Position numbers and translations under genes: made by a program. The notes under the pieces are model-generated. The model saw nothing but the letters and a program-made list of their open reading frames with translations, was not told the DNA's origin and ran no database searches. A stretch of 64,000 nucleotides of DNA, taken from DATJSN01 sp035504095 (GTDB lineage: Bacteria; Planctomycetota; Phycisphaerae; WQYP01). The stretch is taken from the NCBI GenBank assembly GCA_035504095.1, contig DATJSN010000070.1:20496-84495 (forward strand), written 5' to 3'. Positions 1 through 8,856 of the stretch are shown piece after piece. Numbering within the stretch: the stretch's first letter is position 1; every line of letters begins with the position of its first letter.

Positions 1-420
1 CTGCTCATAGGCATAACCGAGATTGAATTCTCCGTCGGGGTCGCCGTTCTGTGCGGCTTTCTGATACCACGCGACCGCCTGGTTAACATCTTTGGTTTCG
101 CCCTGGCCGTAATAGTAAGCATCGCCCATGGCGTTCTGTGCCGCGGCGTTGCCGGCGTTGGCGGCTTTTTGATACCACTGAACGGACTGATCATACTGAT
201 TGTTGTTGGCGTAATAGTCGCCGAGGTAACGTTGTGCGTTTGTATCACCCGCGTTGGCCGCCGCCAAAAGCTGCGCCAGCGACGGCTTGTCGCCTTTGAT
301 TGCAGCCTGTTCGAGCGCGTTATAATCTGTCGCCGCCATCGCGGTATTCGTCGCGGCAAGCCAGGCGCTCAACGCCGCAGCGACCAATGTCAATGCAACG
401 TGGGAACGGTTGTTTCGCAT
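1..420 (-). CDS. Sel1-repeat protein, C-terminus cut by window edge
   Basis: The minus-strand frame is open from an ATG at 418-420 to the window edge, giving the first 140 residues. It starts with a basic segment (MRNNRSH) and a hydrophobic stretch ending in an Ala-rich site (TAMAA), so it is probably exported. Sel1-like repeats of about 36 residues follow, with LGDYY, MGDAYYYGQG and LGYAYE blocks and WYQKAA helices. Sel1 repeats are alpha-solenoid scaffolds for protein contacts; no enzymatic role is implied. The repeats closely resemble those of the Sel1 gene at 6459-8042, so the two are paralogs. The 3' end lies outside the window. Confidence 0.85.
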   Translation of the reverse strand, partial: MRNNRSHVALTLVAAALSAWLAATNTAMAATDYNALEQAAIKGDKPSLAQLLAAANAGDTNAQRYLGDYYANNNQYDQSVQWYQKAANAGNAAAQNAMGDAYYYGQGETKDVNQAVAWYQKAAQNGDPDGEFNLGYAYEQ

Positions 421-491
421 TTACATATTCTCATTTTTACGTAAAATGGTAATTCAACAAGCTGGGTCAACTCTAACCAAGTTCTTGAGCG

Positions 492-719
492 TTAACAAGG
501 AAAAAAACTATTGATCCGGCAGAAAAGTTCATTTGGCAAAAGTGTTCTCTCCAACGTCCGATTAGAGCTCTCTGAGCGTCTGCAGGTCGCCTTTAATCGC
601 TGCCTATTTAAGCAGCTATAATCCGAAGCGGTACCCGCCGCGACAAGCCAAGTACTCAGAGTTGCCACGACTAGAGCCAATCGAATATGAGAATGATTGG
701 TTCGTATGTGCACAGACAC
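492..719 (-). pseudogene. Decayed copy of the 5' end of a Sel1-repeat gene
   Basis: The N-terminal reading (TNHSHIRLALVVATLSTWLVAAGTASDY) matches the signal region of the Sel1 gene at 1-420 (NNRSHVALTLVAAALSAWLAA...ATDY). After DYSCLN the match moves to another frame, reading AAIKGDLQTLREL and then a stop. That corresponds to AAIKGDKPSLAQLL in the intact gene. A frameshift plus an early stop with no repeats left makes this a tandem duplicate in decay. It lies directly upstream of, and in the same orientation as, the intact copy. A short secreted peptide is possible but unlikely. Confidence 0.7.
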
Positions 720-720
720 A

Positions 721-1111
721 TCCTATTAAAATCAGCGGTCGAAATTAAAGGGGAAGTTGTAATTTAATATGCTACTCAATAATAAATATGAAATAAGCTG
801 ATAACATTTTTAATTTTTATCAAATGTGGCTGGACATTTAATTTATAGGGAGACTCTTGTCTTTTGTCGTTCTCAAATTGTGCTTGCATGGTGAGAAAAA
901 CAAGCGGTTCAAATCAACAACGTACGATTAATGCACCGTATGAACATAATTATTTTCAAGCAATAACACGGGAGAAAAGTGATTTTTTAACAACTACAGA
1001 AGTTTCATAGAAATATTCTGATCAAGCATCCCGCAAAAATAACAGTTATTATAATCTGGCCAAGAAGTTGCGCAAGTTTTTATACTTTTTAAACTTTCTC
1101 TTGATCATCAA
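721..1111. other. AT-rich intergenic region upstream of ROK gene
   Basis: About 390 bases with no convincing gene. It is clearly more AT-rich than its surroundings. A TATAAT hexamer at 1050-1055 on the plus strand, 56 bases before the ROK start, could be a -10 box, but I see no good -35 at the right spacing. Confidence 0.4.
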
Positions 1112-2320
1112 ATGATTTTCGTCGATGATGTTGGCTGGCATTGGGGGAGCAGTTTGAATTTGGAGATTTTCACTTTGGACTCGCGCGAACGGGAATTACT
1201 CCGCATCATCTGGGTCAGCGGCCGGCTGAGCCGATGGGAGCTCCACGAACGTTCGGGGCAAACGCCGAACGGCGTCGGAATAGTCGCGGGGCGGCTGTTG
1301 GAACAGGGAATTTTGCGCGAATGCCCCTCGGAGCCATCGGGTGGCGGCAGACCCAGAATTCCGCTGGAAATTGATCCGGCGCAACGGCATGTTGTGGGGT
1401 TAATGATACTCCCGAACGCGGTGGAAATTTGCCGGATGAACCTGTATGGCAACGTTATCGGCAAACCGCAACGCCGGAGTGTATTAGAGAATGAAGATGT
1501 TGTTTCGACCGGCGCCAGGATGCTGCAGGAAATGGTCTCCAGAAAAACGCTTTCGGTCGGCATCGGTATCGCCGGCCTTATGGACCAGGAAACACATTCA
1601 CTCATGCTTAACGCCGCGGCGTCCGAGCAGCGCGGGATTTCACTTCAGCCGCTTTATGAAGCGATCGGGGAATGTCCTTTTGTTCTGGTGAACAACCTGC
1701 TCTCGCTTGCGGCGCGCTGGGCGCTAACCCATCGCGCCGAGTTTGATCAAGACGTGCTTCTTGTGGCATTTGGCGACGCGCACCTGGGCGCCGCGATGTT
1801 AATTCAGGGCAAACCCAACCGCGGCTGCATGATGGGCGCCAACGAACTCGGACACACGCGTTTGCCGGTGGAAACAGAAGTTTGTTTTTGCGGGCACACC
1901 GGATGCCTGGAACGTATTTGTTCGTCCAGCTTTCTTCATAGCAATGGCGTGCCAGCCAACAGAACGTTGCAGGACCTGCTGTCCGGTGAAGAAGACAACG
2001 CGGCAGTCGAAAAGCTGATCGAACTGTTGAGCATGGGCATCGCCAATGGTGTTAATTTCGTGCGACCGCATAGGCTGGTGCTGGTAAGCGATTTAACGCG
2101 AAGCAAAAAATTCGATCAAACGCTGATGCGGCGCATCGATTCAATGCTGCTGCCGGAACTTGCCACGCGCGTCCGCATTGACGCGTGGGATATTCAAAGT
2201 TTTAATACGGCGGAGACGGCCGGATGGACCGCATTAGCCGGTTTTTACTCCGATTCCTGGGAGCCATACAACACAACGCCACAACAGAAAATTCCTTCTG
2301 AACCCGTCTGGAGGGCATAG
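1112..2320 (+). CDS. ROK-family transcriptional regulator (NagC/Mlc-like)
   Basis: 402 residues. The N-terminal ~75 residues form a winged-helix domain (RELLRIIWVSGRLSRWELHE, then GRLLEQGIL and a GGGRPR wing), as in NagC/Mlc/XylR repressors. The rest is the ROK sugar-kinase fold: GANELGHTRL near 242-251 and the zinc-binding CxCGxxGCLE near 258-267. The DxGxT ATP loop is absent and the usual catalytic Asp of the ND pair reads NN (VNNLLSLAARW), so it is a sensor rather than a kinase. It converges on the NagB/PIG-L gene, so amino-sugar control is likely. No ribosome site precedes this ATG; TTG at 1154, behind GGGGGAG, is an alternative start. Confidence 0.85.
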   Translation: MIFVDDVGWHWGSSLNLEIFTLDSRERELLRIIWVSGRLSRWELHERSGQTPNGVGIVAGRLLEQGILRECPSEPSGGGRPRIPLEIDPAQRHVVGLMILPNAVEICRMNLYGNVIGKPQRRSVLENEDVVSTGARMLQEMVSRKTLSVGIGIAGLMDQETHSLMLNAAASEQRGISLQPLYEAIGECPFVLVNNLLSLAARWALTHRAEFDQDVLLVAFGDAHLGAAMLIQGKPNRGCMMGANELGHTRLPVETEVCFCGHTGCLERICSSSFLHSNGVPANRTLQDLLSGEEDNAAVEKLIELLSMGIANGVNFVRPHRLVLVSDLTRSKKFDQTLMRRIDSMLLPELATRVRIDAWDIQSFNTAETAGWTALAGFYSDSWEPYNTTPQQKIPSEPVWRA

Positions 2321-2413
2321 ACATGCATTTGCCCCTTTGGTGGCTGGCCCGCTTTTTCATGGCCGCGACCACAAAATCGACCGGATAAAGATAATTGACC
2401 CGGCGGCAAAAAT

Positions 2414-4372
2414 TCATCTTTCATGCCAGCGGACGAAACCCTCGATCGCTTCATATTCCGCCAGACCGAGTCGGTCATAAATTTTGGCCGTCGCACGGTT
2501 GCGGTCTTGGGCTCTTTGCCAAAATTCCCGCTGATCCACGCCGGGAAACATGGCCCGGTCTTTTTGCGATTGATGTTTGAAGATGGCAAGACGTTTACGA
2601 AGCAATTCGTCGGGCGAAAGAGGCACGGCCATTTCGATTTTTTCGGGCTCCCATTCCTGCCAGGCGCCTCGATAAAGCCAGATTTCGCAGTTGCCGATCC
2701 ATCCGGAAGCGCCGGCGGTTTTTCTGATGCATTTGATCGCTTCCAATACCGCCGCAAGACATATCCGATGCGTGCCATGGGGGTCGGAAAGATCTCCCGC
2801 GGCGTAAATCTGATGAGGTTTAATCTTTTTTAACAAATCAATGGTCAGTCGAATTTCCTGCCGGCTCAGGGGACGTTTGCGTATGCCCCCCGTTTCATAA
2901 AACGGCAGATTCATGAAATGCAGCCGCTCTGGGGCAATGCCGCACGAGCGACCTGCGGCACGGGCTTCGCCCTGACGTATCAGGCTTTTGATTTTTTGAA
3001 CTTCGACTGAGTCAATTTGCCCGGGCTTTTTTTTATGCAGGAATTCCTCGATGTGTTTTTCGACCCGGGAGGCTTCCCGTGCACCGCCAATGCCGAAGAG
3101 TTGATTGAACTGGGCGGCAAAATCCGCGAAACGAACAGCATCGGTGTCAAAAACCGCGATGTTACCCGACGTCTGATAGGCAATATGGACTTCGTGCCCC
3201 TGGTCGGCAAGGCGAATCAGCGTGCCACCCATGGAAATGACGTCATCATCGGGATGCGGAGAAAAAATCAGCACGCGCTTGGGGAAAACGGCGTCGGTGG
3301 GTCGATTAATGTCGCCGGGGCGTTTCATGCCGGCCGGCTTGCCGCCAGGCCAGCCCGTAATGGTTTCCTGCAAGGCCCGAAAAACACTGATGTTGATTTC
3401 ATACGCCGACTCGCGCGCCGCGACCAGATCCTGCAGGCCGTGTTCGTTGTAATCTTCGTCGGTCAGTTTAAGAATCGGCTTGTTGAGAGTTTCGGCAAGC
3501 CATATAACCGCCTTTCGCGTCATCCGGTCATTCCAGACCACGCCGGCCGGCGGCGCGGTGGAAACAAGCCAGGGAGTTTTGAAACGCGTCAACTCAGCCG
3601 CGGCAGCCAGGTCAAGCAGAATCTGTGCGCTGGCATGTTCCTGGAGGAAACTGGCGGCCACGGAAGGTGTCACGGGCCCTTCAACGGCACGGGCAATCAT
3701 GTGTGCCTTATGTTCGCCGAAGGCAACGAGAAGGATTTTTTTAGCTTCAAGAATGGTTCCCACACCCATGGTGATCGCGCGGCGCGGGACATGTTCTTCG
3801 CCGAAAAAATCCGATGCAGCATCCTGCCGGGTTATGTGATCCAGAGTGATCAGGCGCGTGCGCGACTCACGGCTAGATCCAGGCTCATTGAAGCCGATGT
3901 GCCCGGTGCGCCCGACGCCGAGCAACAGCAAATCCATGCCGCCAGTATTGGCGATTTGTTTTTCATATTTCCGGCAGTATTCCGCCATCCGTTCGATCGG
4001 AACCGTGCCGTCCGGAATATGGACATTTTTCGGATCAATATCAACGTGATCGAAGAGTTGTTCATGCGTGAAGCGCCAATAGGACTGAAGTTCTTCGCGA
4101 CCCATTGGGTAGTATTCGTCCAGATTGAACGTGACGACATTTTTAAAGGAAAGCTCGCCGGCTTTGTGGAGCCGAATCAATTCCTGATAAATACCCATGG
4201 GAGTAGAACCCGTCGCGAGCCCGAGCACGCACGGCTGATTTTGGCCCTTGCGGAGGCGAATCAGAGCGGCAATTTCACCGGCGACAGCAGCGTTAACCTC
4301 GGAAGCGTCGGCAAAAACACGCACATTGATTCGTTCCCGATGATCGAGATTAAGATTCTCCGCAGCGGACAT
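2414..4372 (-). CDS. nagB: Glucosamine-6-phosphate deaminase fused to PIG-L deacetylase
   Basis: 652 residues, two enzymes in tandem. Residues ~15-280 are NagB, which converts glucosamine-6-P to fructose-6-P plus ammonia: substrate-loop Asp85 (NLDEYY), GRTGHIGFNEP with His158 and Glu163. Thr156 stands where E. coli NagB has Asp141. Residues ~365-560 are a PIG-L/LmbE N-deacetylase with the zinc motifs PHPDDD (372-377) and DPHGTH (530-535). The fusion could couple de-N-acetylation and deamination of an amino sugar. The start has GGAG six bases upstream. Plain NagB is ~260 residues, so the second domain accounts for the extra length. Confidence 0.9.
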   Translation of the reverse strand: MSAAENLNLDHRERINVRVFADASEVNAAVAGEIAALIRLRKGQNQPCVLGLATGSTPMGIYQELIRLHKAGELSFKNVVTFNLDEYYPMGREELQSYWRFTHEQLFDHVDIDPKNVHIPDGTVPIERMAEYCRKYEKQIANTGGMDLLLLGVGRTGHIGFNEPGSSRESRTRLITLDHITRQDAASDFFGEEHVPRRAITMGVGTILEAKKILLVAFGEHKAHMIARAVEGPVTPSVAASFLQEHASAQILLDLAAAAELTRFKTPWLVSTAPPAGVVWNDRMTRKAVIWLAETLNKPILKLTDEDYNEHGLQDLVAARESAYEINISVFRALQETITGWPGGKPAGMKRPGDINRPTDAVFPKRVLIFSPHPDDDVISMGGTLIRLADQGHEVHIAYQTSGNIAVFDTDAVRFADFAAQFNQLFGIGGAREASRVEKHIEEFLHKKKPGQIDSVEVQKIKSLIRQGEARAAGRSCGIAPERLHFMNLPFYETGGIRKRPLSRQEIRLTIDLLKKIKPHQIYAAGDLSDPHGTHRICLAAVLEAIKCIRKTAGASGWIGNCEIWLYRGAWQEWEPEKIEMAVPLSPDELLRKRLAIFKHQSQKDRAMFPGVDQREFWQRAQDRNRATAKIYDRLGLAEYEAIEGFVRWHER

Positions 4373-4390
4373 CGCGACTCCGATTTGGTT

Positions 4391-4420
4391 TTGTTAGAAG
4401 CTCCTGATGTTGATTATAAT
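4391..4420 (+). promoter_or_regulatory. Candidate sigma-70-type promoter toward ROK remnant/symporter
   Basis: TTGTTA (4391-4396) and a perfect TATAAT (4415-4420) are separated by 18 bases and point toward the broken ROK gene and the symporter. The -10 lies in the palindrome ATTATAAT, so it reads the same toward nagB, but no clear -35 is seen on that strand. Confidence 0.45.
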
Positions 4421-4464
4421 AAAAACCACTTTGTCCGGGGAATTTTGAATACTTGGCAACGTAA

Positions 4465-4615
4465 CCGTTTCGGATTATCCGGATCAGCGGCCGGCTGAGC
4501 CGCCCGGAACTTCTTGCGCGGCCTGTACAAATTCCCAATGCGCCGGCGCACTAGAGGGCGACTTTTAGAACAGGGAATATGGCACCCGGAACCTTCCGGC
4601 AGACCACAAGCCAAC
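4465..4615 (+). pseudogene. Remnant of a second ROK regulator (winged-helix part)
   Basis: This stretch matches bases ~1195-1355 of the intact ROK gene. One frame reads RIIRISGRLSRPELLARPVQIPNA (cf. RIIWVSGRLSRWELHERSGQTPNG), then a stop. A different frame continues GRLLEQGIWHPEPSGRP (cf. GRLLEQGIL...EPSGGGRP). Only the DNA-binding domain survives, with a frameshift, and it runs straight into the symporter gene. It probably once regulated the symporter or nagB locally. Confidence 0.8.
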
Positions 4616-4629
4616 TTTTCGGAGCAACG

Positions 4630-6444
4630 ATGCACCTGGCCCCGCTCGACTGGATCGTCATCACAGGTTGCATGGCCGTATGTTTTCTGCCCGCGCTGTT
4701 TTTCACGAAACGTTCTTCCCGGAACACCGCTGAATTTTTCGCTTCCGGCCGGGCGGTACCGTGGTGGCTGGCCGGCGTTTCCATGGTCGCGACCACTTTT
4801 GCCAGCGACACACCCAACCTGGTTACGGATATCGTGCGAACCAACGGCGTCGCAGGGAACTGGCAATGGTGGGCGTTTGTACTCAGCGGTATGGCCACGG
4901 TCTTTTTCTATGCCCGGTTATGGCGGCGATCGCGCGTGCTGACCGATCTGGAGTTTTACGAGATTCGATATTCCGGCGTCGCGGCGGAAATCGTCCGCGG
5001 ATTTCGCGCCATTTACCTGGGGTTCTTTTTCAATTGTTTTATCATGGCCACGGTCAATCTTGCAGCCTGCAAAGACGCTTCGATACTTTTCGGCATTGAG
5101 CCGTGGAAAACGCTGATCTTTGTCTGCGTGATCAATTTTGTTTTCGCGGCGCAGTCCGGCCTCTGGGGCGTGTTGGTACTCGACATGATTCAATTTGTCA
5201 TCAAGATGAGCGCCGTGATCGCCGCAGCGTACTTCGCGCTGAAGCAACCGCAGGTCGGCGGGCTGCGCGGCCTGGTGCAAAAACTTTCCGCGTCGAGCGG
5301 CCCCGGCCATATTCACTGGCTGAACATTCTTCCCGATTTCCACAACTCATGGGATGTTTTGCTGACCATCTTTGTCGTTCCGCTGAGCGTGCAGTGGTGG
5401 GCTTCGTGGTATCCCGGTTCGGAACCGGGCGGCGGCAGCTATATCGCGCAGCGCATGCTCGCCTGCCGATCGGAAAAAGACGCACTCGCCGGCGTGCTTT
5501 TTTTCAATCTCGCGCATTACGTTCTGCGACCCTGGCCGTGGATTCTCACCGGACTGGCCTCCATTTTGGTATTTCCCCAGCTATCTGATATCCAGAAAGC
5601 TTTCCCGCACATGGATCCCTCGCTATTGGGTGATGACATCGCTTACCCGGCCATGCTCAAGTTTCTGCCGGTGGGTTTTCTGGGATTGATGATCGGCGGT
5701 TTAATTGTGGCCAATTCGTCGACGATTTTGACCCATTTGAACTGGGGCGCCTCCTATCTGGTGCATGATTTTTACCAGCGATTTATTTGTCCCGATCGCA
5801 AGGAAAAACATTATGTGTTCATGGGGCGCTGTTCGATTCTGTTTCTGGCCCTGTGTGCTTCACTTCTGACTTATTTTCTGGGTACGGCGCAAAACGCTTT
5901 TCACGTGATCATCCAGATCGGCGCGGGCACGGGCCTGCTGTACCTGCTGCGCTGGTTCTGGTGGCGGATCAACGCCTGGTGTGAAATTGTCGCCATGGTC
6001 AGTTCGTTTCTGATTTCCGCGGTATTCTTATTTTTGAACCGGATGGGACACGCCGTAGCCGATCCGTGGCCGCTGCTGATTACCGTTGCGTTTACCACGA
6101 TTTGCTGGCTTTTGACCGCATGGCTCGGACCTCAGACGCCGATTAATACTCTGATCGCGTTTTATAAAAAAATCCTGCCGTCCGGACCCGGCTGGGAGCC
6201 GGTGCGCATCGCGGCGGGGGTTTCCCGAGAACAGGTACGCGCCACCGGCGATAAAGTGCCGCTTTCGCTTTTGGGCTGGGCGGCCGGTTGCGTGGTGGTC
6301 TGGTCGGGTTTGTTTTCGCTGGGCGCGTTTTTCTACTCTCAAATGATCCTCACGGCAGTTCTCGGATTTGTTTTCGCCGCCTCTGGTGTTGTTTTAATCT
6401 GGGTGGTCAATCGGCTGTGGTGCGCCAGTGAATTGCCTAACTGA
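4630..6444 (+). CDS. Sodium:solute symporter family transporter
   Basis: 604 residues from ATG 4630, which has GGAG six bases upstream. The frame is open further up to 4579, but those 17 residues are out-of-frame ROK remnant and are rejected. It has about 13 hydrophobic segments; the N-terminal SSS signature is visible (NTAEFFASGRAVPWWLAG, then FASDTPNLVTDIVRTNG). The SSS family couples sodium entry to uptake of sugars, amino acids or other solutes. The adjacent nagB fusion and ROK genes suggest an amino sugar or glycan fragment, by inference. The C-terminal region has extra helices typical of SGLT-like members. Confidence 0.85.
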   Translation: MHLAPLDWIVITGCMAVCFLPALFFTKRSSRNTAEFFASGRAVPWWLAGVSMVATTFASDTPNLVTDIVRTNGVAGNWQWWAFVLSGMATVFFYARLWRRSRVLTDLEFYEIRYSGVAAEIVRGFRAIYLGFFFNCFIMATVNLAACKDASILFGIEPWKTLIFVCVINFVFAAQSGLWGVLVLDMIQFVIKMSAVIAAAYFALKQPQVGGLRGLVQKLSASSGPGHIHWLNILPDFHNSWDVLLTIFVVPLSVQWWASWYPGSEPGGGSYIAQRMLACRSEKDALAGVLFFNLAHYVLRPWPWILTGLASILVFPQLSDIQKAFPHMDPSLLGDDIAYPAMLKFLPVGFLGLMIGGLIVANSSTILTHLNWGASYLVHDFYQRFICPDRKEKHYVFMGRCSILFLALCASLLTYFLGTAQNAFHVIIQIGAGTGLLYLLRWFWWRINAWCEIVAMVSSFLISAVFLFLNRMGHAVADPWPLLITVAFTTICWLLTAWLGPQTPINTLIAFYKKILPSGPGWEPVRIAAGVSREQVRATGDKVPLSLLGWAAGCVVVWSGLFSLGAFFYSQMILTAVLGFVFAASGVVLIWVVNRLWCASELPN

Positions 6445-6458
6445 AAAAAACAGTGATA

Positions 6459-8042
6459 TCAGTTGTTGTCGGCCTGGAGTTTTTTGGCCTCCGCGGCCCA
6501 ATACTGCGATTCTTTGAGGTCGCGCGCCACGCCTTGGCCCTGGGCGTACAGATTGGATAATGCGGTCGCCGCGTCGGCGTATCCATCATTGGCGGCTTTG
6601 CGATACCAATCGGCGGCCTGTACGTAATCCTGATTTACGCCTTCGCCGTGTTCATAGGCATAACCCAAACTGTATTCTCCATAAGGATCGCCGTTCTGCG
6701 CCGCCATGCGGTAACAATATGCGGCGGCCACCAGATCGGGTTCGACACCCTGGCCGTAATAAAAACAATCCCCGAGGTGACTTTCGGCCTGTGGCTGGCC
6801 GGCGACCGCGGCTTTTTTGAGCCAGTAAAACGCCTTGTCATAATCTTTCGTTACGCCCAGACCGTTCTGATAGGCATATCCAATGTTAAATTCACCATCC
6901 TCATCGCCAGTGTCCGCGGCTTTCTGATACCACTGATTGGCCAGCAGATAATCCTGTTTAATTCCCTGTCCATAATAGTAGCTGTCGCCAAGGTTGTTGT
7001 AGGCCTGAACGTTTCCATTTTCCGCCGCGCGCTTATACCAATAGAACGCCTCGTGATAATCCTGTCTGACGCCATTGCCATCGGCATACAATTGGCCGAG
7101 ATTATTTTGTGCGTCCGCCTGGCCGGCCTGCGCGGCTAAAAAGTACCAGTGCACTGCCTGTTTAAAGTCCTGTTTGACACCCTCGCCGTGTTCATAGGCA
7201 TAACCCAGATTGAATTGTCCCTGAGAATCGCCGTCGTTGGCGGCTTTCTGGTACCAGGTGAAAGATTTGGGGTAGTCCTGGTTTACGCCATGGCCATAGT
7301 AATAGCAGTCGCCCAAGGCGTTTTCCGCAGCAGCGTCGCCGGGGTTCGCATCGGCGCTTCTGCGGTACCAATAAACGGCTTGGCTGTAATCCTGCTGGAT
7401 ACCTTCACCGTTATCGTAGGCATATCCAAGGTTGTATTGAGCGTCAGGATCGTCACCTTCAGCGCCTTTGTGGTACCAACTGACCGCTTCACGAAAATTT
7501 TTGTCCACGCCCTGGCCATAGTAATAGCAATCTCCGACGCTGTTTTCCGCGGCGGTATTGCCTTTTTGCGCCGCCTGAAGATACCAATGCAGAGCCTGCA
7601 CATAATCCTGATTTGTTCCGTTGCCGTTGGAATATGCGTCGCCGAGATCATCCATGCCCGACGCATTGCCGCCGGCCGCCGCTTTTTGAAATAGTTTAAA
7701 AGCTTCGAAGGAATCTTTTTTTACACCCTGGCCGAAAGCATACGCTTCACCCAGATCGTCCATCGCTTCGGTGTTTCCCGCATCAGCGGCTTTCTGGTAC
7801 CAGACGAATGACTGGGAATAATTATTGATATTGTTGTAGTAATCGCCGAGCTTCAATTGAGCAATCGGGTTACCCGCGTCGGCGGCGGCTTTTAGACGGG
7901 CCAGCGCGGATTTATCGCCATGCTGGGCGGCGAGGCTCCATGCATCATATGGTACAGGAGCGGAAGCGTCGTCAGCCCGGGCGGCGCCGGACCCCAGCCC
8001 CGCGGCAATCGCCAGGATTGAAAAAAGCAATGCGGATTTCAT
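6459..8042 (-). CDS. Exported Sel1-repeat protein with 13 repeats
   Basis: 527 residues. A signal peptide (MKSALLFSILAIAAGLGSGAARA) precedes about 13 Sel1 repeats that fill the protein. From the fourth repeat on, two repeat types mostly alternate: LGDCYYYGQGV and LGYAYEHGEGV. The unit of duplication therefore seems to be ~72 residues (216 bp). Expected to be a periplasmic or secreted scaffold; partners unknown. It converges on the symporter gene with only 14 bases between stops. It is closely related to the truncated gene at 1-420 and less so to the Sel1 gene at 35963. Confidence 0.9.
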   Translation of the reverse strand: MKSALLFSILAIAAGLGSGAARADDASAPVPYDAWSLAAQHGDKSALARLKAAADAGNPIAQLKLGDYYNNINNYSQSFVWYQKAADAGNTEAMDDLGEAYAFGQGVKKDSFEAFKLFQKAAAGGNASGMDDLGDAYSNGNGTNQDYVQALHWYLQAAQKGNTAAENSVGDCYYYGQGVDKNFREAVSWYHKGAEGDDPDAQYNLGYAYDNGEGIQQDYSQAVYWYRRSADANPGDAAAENALGDCYYYGHGVNQDYPKSFTWYQKAANDGDSQGQFNLGYAYEHGEGVKQDFKQAVHWYFLAAQAGQADAQNNLGQLYADGNGVRQDYHEAFYWYKRAAENGNVQAYNNLGDSYYYGQGIKQDYLLANQWYQKAADTGDEDGEFNIGYAYQNGLGVTKDYDKAFYWLKKAAVAGQPQAESHLGDCFYYGQGVEPDLVAAAYCYRMAAQNGDPYGEYSLGYAYEHGEGVNQDYVQAADWYRKAANDGYADAATALSNLYAQGQGVARDLKESQYWAAEAKKLQADNN

Positions 8043-8071
8043 AGAGTTATTTTAACTTTCAGGGCATTCAT

Positions 8072-8617
8072 TTATAAGCGCTTAAATGCGCGAGATTTAA
8101 GCACCACCACGTCGGGTAAATTGCGATAATAGTGATTGAAATCCATGCCGTAGCCAACCACGAATTCATCGGGAATTTCAAAACCGATGAAATCCGCGGT
8201 AAGTTTTTTCTCCCTGGCGCAATGCTTTCTTAACAGCACGCACGTGCGAACCGACGCCGCCCGCCGGCGTAAAAGCAGTTTGTGAATCGCCGTAAGGCTT
8301 CGGCCCGTTTCCAAAACGTCATCCACCACCAGCACATGCCGGCCGGCGACGCTTAACGCCCCGGGGAAGAGAATTTTGGCTCCACGGCTTTTTGTACTGC
8401 GGCCCGGATAACTGGAAACGGTTACCAGGTCCACGCGCATTTTCACAGGCATATAACGGATCAGGTCGGCGGTAAAAATCATCGAGCCGGTTAATATCGG
8501 CACCAGCAGAATTTCCTTGCCGCGATAGACCCGCGCGATGCGCTGCGCAAGCTGCTGGACGCGCCGATCAATGGTCTTGCGGTGGAGCAGAATGCTTTGA
8601 ATGTCGGTATCAGGCAT
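8072..8617 (-). CDS. hpt: Hypoxanthine phosphoribosyltransferase
   Basis: 181 residues, usual length for bacterial HPRT. The PRPP-binding loop VVDDVLETG spans 97-105, and an upstream PILTGSMIF segment matches the pyrophosphate loop of this family. FIGFEIPDEFVVGYGMDFNHYYRNLP near the C-terminus is the conserved base-binding stretch. It salvages hypoxanthine (and often guanine) to nucleotide in the cytoplasm. It lies 29 bases downstream of the Sel1 start region on the same strand, but as an upstream gene in transcription order. No obvious ribosome site precedes the ATG. Confidence 0.93.
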   Translation of the reverse strand: MPDTDIQSILLHRKTIDRRVQQLAQRIARVYRGKEILLVPILTGSMIFTADLIRYMPVKMRVDLVTVSSYPGRSTKSRGAKILFPGALSVAGRHVLVVDDVLETGRSLTAIHKLLLRRRAASVRTCVLLRKHCAREKKLTADFIGFEIPDEFVVGYGMDFNHYYRNLPDVVVLKSRAFKRL

Positions 8618-8703
8618 GGAAAAAGAATAACGGGAATTGCCGAGTTAACCAAATCGGATTAAGAGTAAGAACTTCTAAGCCTTGCGTGGTAAAAGATGGT
8701 AAT

Positions 8704-8856
8704 ATGAGCCTATGGGGAACAGGATCGCGGTTCATCGTCCGCGGAGGGAAATTTACGCTGCCGGCAAGCGGTGCATTCGTGGGAAATTTTCTGGACCGAT
8801 TGGAAAATTACTGGCCACCGAAGCGGCGGGCGGCGAAGAGATTGCCGCCAAAATGA
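8704..8856 (+). CDS. Possible 50-residue basic protein, overlaps PH-domain gene by ATGA
   Basis: ATG 8704 opens a 50-codon frame ending in WPPKRRAAKRLPPK, with its TGA overlapping the ATG at 8853 as ATGA. This overlap is typical of translational coupling and favours 8853 as the PH-gene start. The alternative is that the PH frame really begins at ATG 8712 and this frame is a shadow. No family recognised; ribosome site weak. Confidence 0.3.
   Translation: MSLWGTGSRFIVRGGKFTLPASGAFVGNFLDRLENYWPPKRRAAKRLPPK

Noticed and set aside
3017..4498. 493-residue open frame on the plus strand opposite the NagB/PIG-L gene
   Set aside because: It is the mirror of a well-supported gene, shows no family signature, and results from GC-rich codon structure.
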